DNA from: JAITVM01 sp031551135
GTDB lineage: Bacteria; Bacillota; Clostridia; Lachnospirales; JAITVM01
Assembly (NCBI GenBank): GCA_031551135.1
Contig: JAVBOA010000006.1
Span: forward strand, 1 to 64,000
DNA: 64,000 bases
Direction of reading: 5' to 3'
How positions within the stretch are numbered: position 1 is the stretch's first letter; each line of letters opens with the position of its first letter. The position numbers were made by a program, and so were the translations under genes. The notes beneath the pieces are model-generated. The model did not search any database. It worked only from the letters and a program-made list of their open reading frames with translations, and was not told the DNA's origin. Of the stretch, positions 18,308 to 28,150 are shown one piece after another.

Positions 18308-21300
18308 TTAAAAATCTATTTGTTGTTTATTAAATCTTGCTTTTTTTCGAGATTTTGTTTCAAATAAATCATTATAATCATAATTTCCGCTGTCAAGATT
18401 TTTCTGCGCTACAGAAAGCATTAATTTTATGCGGTTTAATTGATTGACCTCCGACGCGCCAGGATCGTAGTCAATTGCAACTATATTTGAAAGCGGATAT
18501 TTTGCCTTTAATTGTTTGATTATGCCTTTTCCTGTCACATGATTCGGCAAACAAGCAAACGGCTGGGTACAAACGATATTATTTACCCCCGATTTTATCA
18601 GCTTCACCATCTCGCCCGTCAAAAACCATCCTTCTCCGGTTTGATTTCCAATCGAAACAATCGGCTCTGCCAGCCTTGCAATACTTTTTATAGAAATCGG
18701 CGGATGAAATCTATCGCTCTGCAATAAATGTTCTTTCATCGTTCTTCTATAAAACTCCATTACTTTTATTATACCTTCCGAAAGAAGCATTGAAGATTTA
18801 TTAGACCCCAAATATTTATATTTAAAGGATGTGTTATGAAATCCATATAAAAAGAAATCAATTAAATCCGGTACAATAACTTCAGCGCCCTCTTCTTCTA
18901 GCAATTGCACAATATTATTATTTGCGGTCGGATGATATTTTACCAATATTTCTCCAACAACACCAACTTTTGGTTTTTTTAAATCTTCATTTATCGATAT
19001 GGAGTCAAAATCATGGATAATATTAATAATATTATCGTTAAATTCCTTGAAATTGCCGTTTATCAATTGATTTTTAGCGATTTCCCTATATTTATTATAT
19101 AATTTTTCACAAGAGCCTTTTACGGTTTCGTAAGGTCTTGTGCGGTACAAAACCCGTAAAAACAAATCGCCGTATAATAAAGTTTGAATCGATTTATGTG
19201 CCATTCTCAATCCGAATTTAAAACCCGGATTTTTTTCAATACCCGACAAAGAAAGCGAAAGCACTGGGATTTTCTCCAAATTAGCTTTTTTCAAGGCTTT
19301 CCTAATAAAACCTATATAATTCGACGCACGGCAGCCGCCTCCGGTTTGCGAAATCATGACCGCTGTTTTATCAAGGTCGTATTCGCCCGACAATATCGCT
19401 TTCATAATCTGCCCTACGGTTATTATAGCCGGATAACAAGCATCATTATTTACATATTTTAAGCCGACATCTATACAAGATTTATCGTCCGGCGGCAGAA
19501 TCACAACATCATAACCTTCTGATTTAAACGCAACTTCGGCCAAATCAAAATGAATCGGTGACATTTGCGGACAAAGTATTTTATAGGTTTTGCGCATTCC
19601 TTTTGTAAAGACAGCTCTCTTTTCTCTGACTTCTGGTTCGGTAATATTTATTTTATTTTTATCGCGTGCTTTAATTGCCGCTAAAAGTGAACGTATACGG
19701 ATTCTCGCCGCTCCTAGATTATTAATTTCATCGATTTTCAATAAAGTATAAATTTTTCCGACTCCGCGAATAATTTCTTCAACCTCGTCTGTCGTTACTG
19801 CATCAAGTCCACAGCCAAAAGAATTTAACTGTATTAAATCAATATTGTTTTTATATATAACAAAAGAAGCGGCGGCATATAATCTGGAATGGTACGACCA
19901 TTGGTCACGAACCCCAAGCGGACGGCTTACTTTTGATTCCCCTAAATGCGAAATGCTGTCTTCTGTAAAAACAGCGAAATTATAAGAATTTATTAATTCC
20001 GGAATACCATGATTTATTTCTGGGTCCAGATGATACGGTCTGCCGGCAAGAACAATTCCTTTTAAATTATTTTTTTCGATATAATCCAAAGTTTCCTGAC
20101 CTTTTCTCCGTATGTCAGCTTTAAAATTTATGTCTTCTATGTAAGCCAAAGTAATTGCTTCAGTAATCTCATCTTTGCCGATAAAAGGAAAAACCTCCGA
20201 CAAAGTTTGTATTACGGATTTTTTATCATCTAAATTAATAAACGGATTTTTAAAAGTTACATTTTTAGATTTTAAAAGCTCTAAATTATTTTTAATATTT
20301 TCGGGATACGAAGTTACAATCGGGCAATTATAATTAAAATCGGCTTTCTTTATTTCTTTCTTTTCATAAACGACCGAAGGGTAAAAAATAAATTTAATGC
20401 CCTGCTCCACTAAATGAGTAATATGCCCATGCGATAATTTTGCCGGATAGCAAACCGACTCACTTGGCATTGACTCAATTCCTTTTTCATAAACCGAGCG
20501 GTTCGACGGCGGAGACAAAACAACTCTATATCCTAGATGAGTGAAAAACGTATGCCAAAACGGATAATTCTCATATATATTAAGTACTCTTGGAATCCCC
20601 ACAATACCACGTTTTGCGGCGGATTCATGCAAAGGTTTATAATCAAATAAACGTTTATATTTATATTCGAATAAATTCGGCAATTTATTTTTTTCATTTT
20701 TATCCGCAAGATTCTTTATTCCGTTATCACAGCGGTTTCCCGAAATAAATCTTTTATTATTAGAAAAAATATTAACCGTCAAAGTGCAATGATTTTCGCA
20801 GGAATTACATTTAGCGGTTTTTGTATTGATTTTGAAATTATCCAAAGCTTCGGAATTTGCGATTGTTGAAACATAGCCTTCCGAATAATTTTCTTTTGCG
20901 ATTAATGCCGCTCCGAATGCGCCCATTATTCCGGCAATATCCGGCCGTATGACTTCCCTTTCGCTGATAATTTCAAAGCATCTTAAAACAGCATTATTAT
21001 AAAAAGTTCCGCCTTGAACAACGATTTTTTTCCCTAATTCTTTCGGAGAAGTAACTTTTATTACTTTCAATAAGGCGTTTTTGATTACAGAATACGCCAA
21101 ACCGGCGGAAATGTCCGAAACTTCTGCGCCCTCTTTCTGGGCTTGCTTAACCCGCGAATTCATAAAAACCGTACATCTTGAACCTAAGTCGATAGGTTTT
21201 TTTGATTCAAGCGCAATTGCGGCGAAATCTTTTGCCGAATAGCCTATCGCCGAAGCGAAGGTTTCGATAAACGAGCCGCAGCCGGCCGAACAAGCTTCGT

Positions 21301-22627
21301 TCAATAAAATATTATTTATTACATTATCTTTAATTCGGATACATTTCATATCCTGCCCGCCGATATCCAGAATAAAATCTACATCCGGCTCAAAAAAAGC
21401 GGCGGCTTTATAATGCGCAACAGTTTCCACTTCTCCGCTGTCGATATCGAAAGCTTCTTTCAAAATCGCTTCACCGTAGCCGGTCACGCAGGAATTCGCT
21501 ATATTAATGCCCTTAGGCAATATTTTATAAATCTCTTTCAAAGTCTCGGATACAACTTTTAGGGGATTGCCTTGATTATTAGTATAATGAGAAAATAAAA
21601 TCTCCCCTTTTTCCGAAATCAAAGCAATTTTTGTAGTGGTACTCCCCGCATCTATACCAAGAAAAGCATTGCCGGAATATTCATTTAAATTCATTTTTTG
21701 AATATTATTTTTCGAATGACGCTCTATAAATTCATTATATTCATCAGCGTCTTTAAAAAGCGGCTCAAGTCTTGCAATTTCGTGGGATATAATTTTATTG
21801 CTTTCCAAATTATTCAGCAAATCGGAAAATTTAAATTCCTGATTTTGTTTTATAGAATAAGCCGAACCAAGAGCAGCATATAAATGCGAATTTTCCGGAA
21901 TCAGAATTTCATTTTGTTTTAGACCAAGTACATCTATAAAACGGTTTCGCAGTTCAGATAAAAAGTGCAAAGGTCCGCCCAAAAAAGCGACATTTCCTTT
22001 AATCGGCATACCGCACGCCAATCCGCTTATTGTCTGCGATACTACAGCCTGAAAAATCGAAACAGCTAAATCCGGTTTTGATGCGCCTTCATTTATAAGC
22101 GGTTGAATATCTGATTTTGCGAAAACTCCGCATCTTGCGGCAATAGGATAAATTGTTTTATATTCTTTGGCTAAATTATTAAGCCCTTCCGCATCGGTTT
22201 GTATTAAAGAAGCCATTTGGTCAATAAACGCGCCTGTTCCGCCGGCGCAAATACCGTTCATTCTCTGCTCAACGCCGTTATTAAAATACATAATTTTAGC
22301 GTCTTCTCCGCCTATTTCGATAGCCACGTTACAAGTGGGAAATTCTTTTTCGATTGCCGTCGAAACCGCAATAACCTCCTGTACAAAAGGAATTCCAAGC
22401 CAAGCGGAAATATTAAGTCCGCCGGAGCCGGTTATCATAGCCGAAAAAGATATGTCACCCAAATTTTGCTGTGCATCTAAAAAAATATTTTTGATAGCGA
22501 GCTGAATATCCGAAAAATGCCTTTGATATTTAGAAAAAACTATTTTGTTATTTTCATCTAATACAACTAATTTTACGGTAGTAGAGCCAATGTCCAAACC
22601 TAGTTTAAAAGAATTTATTTTAACCAC
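18308..22627 (-). CDS. Giant acyl-CoA dehydratase activase (BadF/BadG/HgdC-type, two ASKHA domains plus DUF2229/HgdB-like part)
   Basis: 1439 residues. Two ASKHA ATPase domains in tandem: LGLDIGSTTVK (from residue 8) and LGIDAGSTTTK (about 322), each with a cluster-Cys motif (CAGGTGAFIDQM; CSAGCGSFIETFA). A DUF2229 segment follows from about residue 670 (GIPRVLNIYENYPFW), then a C-terminal region with cysteines and repeated QTGGGCRASNY-like motifs resembling 2-hydroxyacyl-CoA dehydratase subunits. Relatives use ATP to inject an electron into an iron-sulfur dehydratase in strict anaerobes; the partner of this fused form is unknown. The start is taken as GTG 22627, though its spacing from GAGGG is short. 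Probably co-transcribed with polC upstream. Confidence 0.82.
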   Translation of the reverse strand: MVKINSFKLGLDIGSTTVKLVVLDENNKIVFSKYQRHFSDIQLAIKNIFLDAQQNLGDISFSAMITGSGGLNISAWLGIPFVQEVIAVSTAIEKEFPTCNVAIEIGGEDAKIMYFNNGVEQRMNGICAGGTGAFIDQMASLIQTDAEGLNNLAKEYKTIYPIAARCGVFAKSDIQPLINEGASKPDLAVSIFQAVVSQTISGLACGMPIKGNVAFLGGPLHFLSELRNRFIDVLGLKQNEILIPENSHLYAALGSAYSIKQNQEFKFSDLLNNLESNKIISHEIARLEPLFKDADEYNEFIERHSKNNIQKMNLNEYSGNAFLGIDAGSTTTKIALISEKGEILFSHYTNNQGNPLKVVSETLKEIYKILPKGINIANSCVTGYGEAILKEAFDIDSGEVETVAHYKAAAFFEPDVDFILDIGGQDMKCIRIKDNVINNILLNEACSAGCGSFIETFASAIGYSAKDFAAIALESKKPIDLGSRCTVFMNSRVKQAQKEGAEVSDISAGLAYSVIKNALLKVIKVTSPKELGKKIVVQGGTFYNNAVLRCFEIISEREVIRPDIAGIMGAFGAALIAKENYSEGYVSTIANSEALDNFKINTKTAKCNSCENHCTLTVNIFSNNKRFISGNRCDNGIKNLADKNEKNKLPNLFEYKYKRLFDYKPLHESAAKRGIVGIPRVLNIYENYPFWHTFFTHLGYRVVLSPPSNRSVYEKGIESMPSESVCYPAKLSHGHITHLVEQGIKFIFYPSVVYEKKEIKKADFNYNCPIVTSYPENIKNNLELLKSKNVTFKNPFINLDDKKSVIQTLSEVFPFIGKDEITEAITLAYIEDINFKADIRRKGQETLDYIEKNNLKGIVLAGRPYHLDPEINHGIPELINSYNFAVFTEDSISHLGESKVSRPLGVRDQWSYHSRLYAAASFVIYKNNIDLIQLNSFGCGLDAVTTDEVEEIIRGVGKIYTLLKIDEINNLGAARIRIRSLLAAIKARDKNKINITEPEVREKRAVFTKGMRKTYKILCPQMSPIHFDLAEVAFKSEGYDVVILPPDDKSCIDVGLKYVNNDACYPAIITVGQIMKAILSGEYDLDKTAVMISQTGGGCRASNYIGFIRKALKKANLEKIPVLSLSLSGIEKNPGFKFGLRMAHKSIQTLLYGDLFLRVLYRTRPYETVKGSCEKLYNKYREIAKNQLINGNFKEFNDNIINIIHDFDSISINEDLKKPKVGVVGEILVKYHPTANNNIVQLLEEEGAEVIVPDLIDFFLYGFHNTSFKYKYLGSNKSSMLLSEGIIKVMEFYRRTMKEHLLQSDRFHPPISIKSIARLAEPIVSIGNQTGEGWFLTGEMVKLIKSGVNNIVCTQPFACLPNHVTGKGIIKQLKAKYPLSNIVAIDYDPGASEVNQLNRIKLMLSVAQKNLDSGNYDYNDLFETKSRKKARFNKQQIDF

Positions 22628-22651
22628 ACCCTCTATAAAGCTGTTTAAATT

Positions 22652-22670
22652 ATCAAAATGAAAATAGTAT
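22652..22670 (-). repeat. Solo end of the ATACTATTT repeat at the polC stop codon
   Basis: On the minus strand ATACTATTTTCATTTTGAT starts one base into the polC stop codon. It is the same half element seen at the pgk stop codon (4888-4906). No right end is visible in the 43 bp before the activase gene. Confidence 0.5.
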
Positions 22671-25600
22671 TAAAAGAAAGATAATTGATCTGTGTCGGGA
22701 ATCCCTTTCAAAATCTCCAGCTTTTTCAATAATTGAATAACTGTTTTTGTTGTCTTTGTTCTCTCTCTAAATTCTTCAATTGTAAAAAACTCTCCGTCTT
22801 TGCGCGCCTCCAAAATTGCGAAAGCCGCGTTTGAGCCAAGCCCCTGTATTGAACAAAGCGGCGGTAAAAGTCCGTTTTCCGTGACAATAAATTTCTTTGC
22901 GTCTGATTTATATAAATCCAGCGGCAAAAATTTCAAATTGCGTTTATACATTTCATATACCAGTTCCAAAATTGTCAGTGTTCCTTTTTCTTTGGCAGAA
23001 ATATCTTTTCCCATACTGTTCAATCTCTCAATTTCTCCAAAGACTTTATCGGCCCCCTGACACATTAATTCATAATCAAAATCTTCCGCCTTTACCGAAA
23101 AACTGGCACCATAAAAACTATATGGATAATATATTTTAAAATATCCTATGCGGACCGTCATCATAACATACGCAACGGCGTGGCCTTTCGGGAACATATA
23201 TTTGATTCTTCTGCAAGATTCAATATACCAATCGGGAACTTTAGCCGCTTTCATAGTTTCGGACTCAGAATCGGTAAGCCCCTTGCCTTTTCTGACATTT
23301 TCCATTATTTTAAAGGCGGCTTTTTTTTCAACACCTTTATTTATCAAATAAACCATAATATCATCACGTGTCGGAATTACTTCTTTTAATGTAGCAACGC
23401 CGTCATGAATCAAATCCTGTGCATTATTAAACCAAACGTCCGTACCGTGAGAAAGTCCGGAAATCCGAACTAATTCCGCAAAAGATGAAGGCTCTGTATC
23501 CAAAAGCATTTGCCGCACAAAAGTTGTTCCGAATTCGGGAAGTCCCAAAGAACCGGTTTTACAGCCAAGCTCGTCGAGTGTAATACCAAGCGCCTTTGGC
23601 GAAGTGAATAAAGATATTACTTTTTCATCGCCCAAATCAACAGCGGTTGGGTCGATTCCCGTATTATCCTGCAAATAGCGAATTATTGTCGGAACATCAT
23701 GACCGAGAATATCTAATTTGAGCAAACGTCCGCTAATTGAATGATAATCAAAATGAGTCGTAATTACATTCGATTTTACGTCATTAGCCGGTCTTTGAAT
23801 CGGACAAAATTCATAAATGCTATGGTCATTCGGTACAATCATCAGTCCGCCCGGATGCTGGCCTGTAGTTCTTTTAATGCCTGTACAGCCGTTTCGCAAA
23901 CGGTTTATTTCTGCACCTCTTGCGTTAATTCCTTTTTCCTCGAAATATTTTTTAACAAATCCGAATGCGGTTTTATCGGCAATAGTTCCGATAGTTCCCG
24001 CTTTAAAAACAAAACCCGTACCAAACAGCTCCTCTGTATAAGCGTGAGCTTTTGCCTGATATTCACCCGAAAAATTCAAGTCGATATCAGGTTCTTTATC
24101 GCCGTCAAAACCCAAAAAAGTCTCGAAAGGAATATCATGCCCGTCTTTTTTCAGCAGAGTTCCGCAAACAGGGCAATGCATATCGGGCATATCGCATCCC
24201 GAACCGCCCAGAAATTGCTTTACCGTGTCCGAATCAAAATCCGAATATTTGCATTCCGAACAGTAATAATGCGGCTGTAACGGATTCACTTCCGTAATAC
24301 TCAGCATTGTTGCAACAAACGACGAACCGACAGAACCACGCGAACCAACAAGATAACCATCCTCCAGCGATTTCCAAACCAGTTTTTGAGCGATTATATA
24401 CATTACAGAAAATCCATTTTTTATTATAGAATTAAGCTCTTTTTGAAGCCTCTCTTCTACAATCTCCGGCAAATTATCGCCGTAAATAGATTTCGCTCGC
24501 TCAAGCGAGATTTTTTTAATTTCATCTTCTGCACCGTCAATTTTCGGCGGAAAAGTCTCGTCAGGGATTGGTTTTATAATTTCTATCATATCCGCTATTT
24601 TATTGGGATTTGAAACAATTATTTCATGTGCTTTTTCACGGCTTAAATAATTAAATTCCTTAAACATTTCCTCTGTATTCCGAAAATACAAAGGCGCTTG
24701 AATATCCGAATCTTTAAAGCCTTCTGCAAACATAATAATTTTACGGTAAACATCATCATCAGGTTCTAAAAAATGAACATCGCAAGTAGCTACAACAGGC
24801 TTTTTATATTTTTCGCCGAGTTCAATTATTTCCTTATTCAAATCAATAAGCGCCTGAATATTCGGAACTTTGCCGTCTCTGAACAAAAATAAATTATTAT
24901 CGATTGGCTGAACTTCGAGATAATCATAAAACTCAACCAGAGATTTTATATATTCATCAGCTTTTTTTTCGAATACAGCTTGAAAAATTTCTCCGGCTTC
25001 GCACGCGCTTCCCAAAATCAAGCCTTCTTTTTGCTTAATTAATTCTGATTTCGGAATCCGCGGTCGGCGGTAAAAATATTCCAAATGAGATTTCGAAATA
25101 AGCTCATATAAATTTCTTAGCCCAACATAATTTTTGACAAGAATTATTGCGTGATAAGTCTTTAATTTTTTCTTGTCTATTTTATCAGAGGCAAAAATAT
25201 TAATCTCGTCAAGAGTTTTGATATTATTCTGAATCAGCATGTCAATGAATTTTATAAATATTTCCGCTGTCGCCTTAGCGTCGTCAGAAGCTCTATGATG
25301 ATTTTCCAAAGAAATTTCCAAATGTTCGGCAACTATATTTAATTTATGTTTGGATAATTCGGGCAATAAAAGCCTTGCAAGACCGAGAGTGTCCAAAACG
25401 GTATTATCGATTTCGATACCCAAATTATTTGCCGCAATACGAATAAATCCTGTATCGAAGCTTGCGTTATGCGCAACCAAAACCGAATCCTTTGCAAAAT
25501 CCAAGAATTCTCCAAGTGCCTCTTCTATTTCAGGCGCGCCAATCAGCATATCATCAGTAATTTTCGTTAATTCAATAATTTTTTCAGGTAGTTTCATATG

Positions 25601-27001
25601 CGGATTAACAAAAATATTAAACTCATCTAATATCTTTCCGTCTTTTAATTTTACTGCGCCGATCTCGATTATACGGTCGGATGTAGCCGAAAGCCCCGTT
25701 GTTTCGATATCAAAAACGACATACTCGCTGTCAAAGCCTTGTGATTTAGGAAATTCAACAATCGCTCCCAAATCATCAACAATATAAGCCTCTACCCCAT
25801 AAATAATTTTTATTTTATCTTTATTTTTATTCCAAACCTCCATAGCTTCCGGAAAAGCCTGAACAACGCCGTGGTCAGTTATTGCAACGGCTTTGTGTCC
25901 CCAGTAAATTGCACGTTCTATTAAAGATTTCGCAGAGCTTATTCCGTCCATCGAGCTCATCTGCGTATGTAAATGCAATTCTACCCTTTTTTCCTCCGCA
26001 TTGTCATTTCTGACTTTAGGCTTTTCATAAGGTCCGATTTCTTTCGCCATAATATTTACTTCACGAGAGAACTCGTCATCATTTACAGTGCCTTTGACAA
26101 TAATATAATTTCCGTTCTTTAATAATGATTTAAAATTGTTATCAAAATTATCGGGTTTTATAAAAAACTTAATGGTTACAGAATTATATTTATCTGTAAC
26201 ACAAAATGAAATTAAATATTTACCTGATTTTGTTTCACGCAAATCAAATTCAAATATTTCGCCCTTAATAACCATCTCGTTGCCGATTCGCAAACTCTCC
26301 GAAAGTTTTGTTGTTTGGCAGACTTCGGCCAAGTTCGGGACAAATTTAATATTTGTACGCCTTTGAAAACGTTCATTCTTGTCTATATACGAATTATTTG
26401 CTGTTCCGGTTTTCGAATCCTCGTTTCTTTTTATTTCTACAGCGGCTTCAAATTTAGTCAATTTTGTTTCATTTTCAATCAGGCGTTTCCTTTCGATTTC
26501 CTTATCTTCTTCCGATAAAGGCATTTCTTTAAATTCAATTACAAAATCGAGATTCAGCACTTTTTTTAAATAAGATATAATCAATTTGTCAATAGCTCGT
26601 TTATATAGCATATATGATGAATTATTTTTGCAGTTCAGAATAATTTTTCTATCATCTATACTAAAATCCGAATCTTCAATGAATTTTGCGCAAACGGGAG
26701 ATTTCTGTTTAACCAGAAAAAAAATATTTTCCCAAATATTATCTATGCTATCTTTTGGAGGTAGCTCGAAATCAAAAAAAACATTAACGTCGACCGATGA
26801 AAGATAAGGCAAATCCGCCTTTATTTCCTCTGACAGAGAAGAAAGCATTTTTTGATGTATAAATTTTTGGGAAGATATATCAATATTAATTATTTTATTT
26901 TTTTCGTCCAAAGAAATATTCTCAATTTCACATTCGCCAAATACATTTACAATATTTTTTGAGAGATTAAGTTTTTCAAAGGCTGTTCGGAAAGATTTCA
27001 C
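22670..27001 (-). CDS. polC: DNA polymerase III alpha subunit, PolC type
   Basis: Replicative polymerase with built-in proofreading, typical of low-GC Gram-positives. 1443 residues, normal length. Order: N-terminal region, OB fold (about 230-320), split PHP domain starting VELHLHTQMSSMDG (about 342), inserted DEDD exonuclease starting FDIETTGL (about 429-590), then polymerase palm motifs including DKEPDIDLNFSG (about 975) and a C-terminal tail ending DTDQLSFF. The start is GTG 27001 with AGGTGAT three bases before it. It follows ispG by 8 bp, so ispG-polC is an operon, as is common in Clostridia. Confidence 0.97.
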   Translation of the reverse strand: MKSFRTAFEKLNLSKNIVNVFGECEIENISLDEKNKIINIDISSQKFIHQKMLSSLSEEIKADLPYLSSVDVNVFFDFELPPKDSIDNIWENIFFLVKQKSPVCAKFIEDSDFSIDDRKIILNCKNNSSYMLYKRAIDKLIISYLKKVLNLDFVIEFKEMPLSEEDKEIERKRLIENETKLTKFEAAVEIKRNEDSKTGTANNSYIDKNERFQRRTNIKFVPNLAEVCQTTKLSESLRIGNEMVIKGEIFEFDLRETKSGKYLISFCVTDKYNSVTIKFFIKPDNFDNNFKSLLKNGNYIIVKGTVNDDEFSREVNIMAKEIGPYEKPKVRNDNAEEKRVELHLHTQMSSMDGISSAKSLIERAIYWGHKAVAITDHGVVQAFPEAMEVWNKNKDKIKIIYGVEAYIVDDLGAIVEFPKSQGFDSEYVVFDIETTGLSATSDRIIEIGAVKLKDGKILDEFNIFVNPHMKLPEKIIELTKITDDMLIGAPEIEEALGEFLDFAKDSVLVAHNASFDTGFIRIAANNLGIEIDNTVLDTLGLARLLLPELSKHKLNIVAEHLEISLENHHRASDDAKATAEIFIKFIDMLIQNNIKTLDEINIFASDKIDKKKLKTYHAIILVKNYVGLRNLYELISKSHLEYFYRRPRIPKSELIKQKEGLILGSACEAGEIFQAVFEKKADEYIKSLVEFYDYLEVQPIDNNLFLFRDGKVPNIQALIDLNKEIIELGEKYKKPVVATCDVHFLEPDDDVYRKIIMFAEGFKDSDIQAPLYFRNTEEMFKEFNYLSREKAHEIIVSNPNKIADMIEIIKPIPDETFPPKIDGAEDEIKKISLERAKSIYGDNLPEIVEERLQKELNSIIKNGFSVMYIIAQKLVWKSLEDGYLVGSRGSVGSSFVATMLSITEVNPLQPHYYCSECKYSDFDSDTVKQFLGGSGCDMPDMHCPVCGTLLKKDGHDIPFETFLGFDGDKEPDIDLNFSGEYQAKAHAYTEELFGTGFVFKAGTIGTIADKTAFGFVKKYFEEKGINARGAEINRLRNGCTGIKRTTGQHPGGLMIVPNDHSIYEFCPIQRPANDVKSNVITTHFDYHSISGRLLKLDILGHDVPTIIRYLQDNTGIDPTAVDLGDEKVISLFTSPKALGITLDELGCKTGSLGLPEFGTTFVRQMLLDTEPSSFAELVRISGLSHGTDVWFNNAQDLIHDGVATLKEVIPTRDDIMVYLINKGVEKKAAFKIMENVRKGKGLTDSESETMKAAKVPDWYIESCRRIKYMFPKGHAVAYVMMTVRIGYFKIYYPYSFYGASFSVKAEDFDYELMCQGADKVFGEIERLNSMGKDISAKEKGTLTILELVYEMYKRNLKFLPLDLYKSDAKKFIVTENGLLPPLCSIQGLGSNAAFAILEARKDGEFFTIEEFRERTKTTKTVIQLLKKLEILKGIPDTDQLSFF

Positions 27002-27009
27002 AAAATCAC

Positions 27010-28065
27010 CTAAATTTTATCTATTTCAGCAATTAAAGCATCTATTAATTCTTCTTCGTTTACTTTTTTTATAACTTCGCCTTTTTTTATAATAAGACCT
27101 ACGCCTTTTCCGCCGGCAATAGCCAAATCGGCTTCTTTTGCTTCGCCCGGGCCATTTACAACACAGCCCATAATCGCCACTTTTAATTCTTTTTTGATAT
27201 TTCGGCAACGGTATTCAACTTCATTTGCAAGTTTTATCAAATCAATTTCGGTACGTCCGCAAGTCGGACAAGAAATAAATTCTATTCCGAATTTTCTTAA
27301 ATTCATCGATTTTAAAATTTCTTTTGCACATTTAATTTCCTGAACAGGGTCTGAGGTCAAAGAGACTCTTATTGTATCTCCGATTCCGCGCGATAAAATC
27401 GAGCCGATTCCGACCGCTGATTTAATAGAGCCTGTATATTCCGTTCCAGATTCGGTTATTCCGACATGCAAGGGATAAGAGGTCAGATTGCTGATAATTT
27501 CATAAGCTTCTATAGAAAACATCACGCTGGAAGCTTTTAAGCTAACAACAATATTATCAAAATCAAGTGATTCTAAAATTTCAACATTGCGCATTGCACT
27601 TTCTACTAAACCGATCGGTGTAACGCCGTTGTATTTTTGGATAATGTCTTTTTCCAGAGAGCCGGAATTTACGCCGATTCTAATAGGAACAGAATATTCT
27701 TTAGCTTTTGCCACTACTTTCTTTACACGTTCTATATCGCCGATATTTCCGGGATTTATTCGAATTTTATCCGCACCGTTTTCTATAGCCTCGATTGCCA
27801 GCCTATAATCAAAATGTATGTCCGCAACTATCGGAATATTTGTAGATTTTTTTATTTCTTTTAGAGATTTAGCGGCTTCAGAATCTTTTATTGCAAGACG
27901 GGTAATTTCGCATCCCGCCTCTTCCAGTTTTTTTATTTGTGAAACGGTAGATTGCACATCTCTTGTATCCGTGTTATTCATAGACTGAATACTAATAAGG
28001 CTGTCACCGCCTATATAAACGCCGCCAACAGCTATTTTCTTCGTTATCTTACGGTTATAAAACAA
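27010..28065 (-). CDS. ispG: 4-hydroxy-3-methylbut-2-en-1-yl diphosphate synthase
   Basis: Penultimate enzyme of the MEP isoprenoid pathway, with one [4Fe-4S] cluster. 351 residues. SIQSMNNTDTRD near the N-terminus, the TIM-barrel segment ADIHFDYRLAIEA, and the cluster cysteines in ISCPTCGRTEID and GCVVNGPGE are present. It starts at TTG 28065 behind AAGGTGAT; no closer ATG exists. polC follows at once. Dimethylallyl diphosphate from this pathway is also the donor for MiaA in the same window. Confidence 0.96.
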   Translation of the reverse strand: MFYNRKITKKIAVGGVYIGGDSLISIQSMNNTDTRDVQSTVSQIKKLEEAGCEITRLAIKDSEAAKSLKEIKKSTNIPIVADIHFDYRLAIEAIENGADKIRINPGNIGDIERVKKVVAKAKEYSVPIRIGVNSGSLEKDIIQKYNGVTPIGLVESAMRNVEILESLDFDNIVVSLKASSVMFSIEAYEIISNLTSYPLHVGITESGTEYTGSIKSAVGIGSILSRGIGDTIRVSLTSDPVQEIKCAKEILKSMNLRKFGIEFISCPTCGRTEIDLIKLANEVEYRCRNIKKELKVAIMGCVVNGPGEAKEADLAIAGGKGVGLIIKKGEVIKKVNEEELIDALIAEIDKI

Positions 28066-28111
28066 AATATCACCTTCTTAATATTATAAAAAAACTGATA
28101 AATATTTTTTT

Positions 28112-28133
28112 GGGAATGGCATAAACCATTCCC
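28112..28133. other. Hairpin between prs and ispG
   Basis: GGGAATGG / CCATTCCC, perfect 8 bp with a 6-nt loop. T run on the left and A-rich on the right of the plus strand, so on the minus strand (the direction of prs and ispG) there is no U tail after the stem. It may be a weak terminator or an RNA processing site between the two genes. Confidence 0.45.
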
Positions 28134-28150
28134 GAAAAATTTTTCTTATA

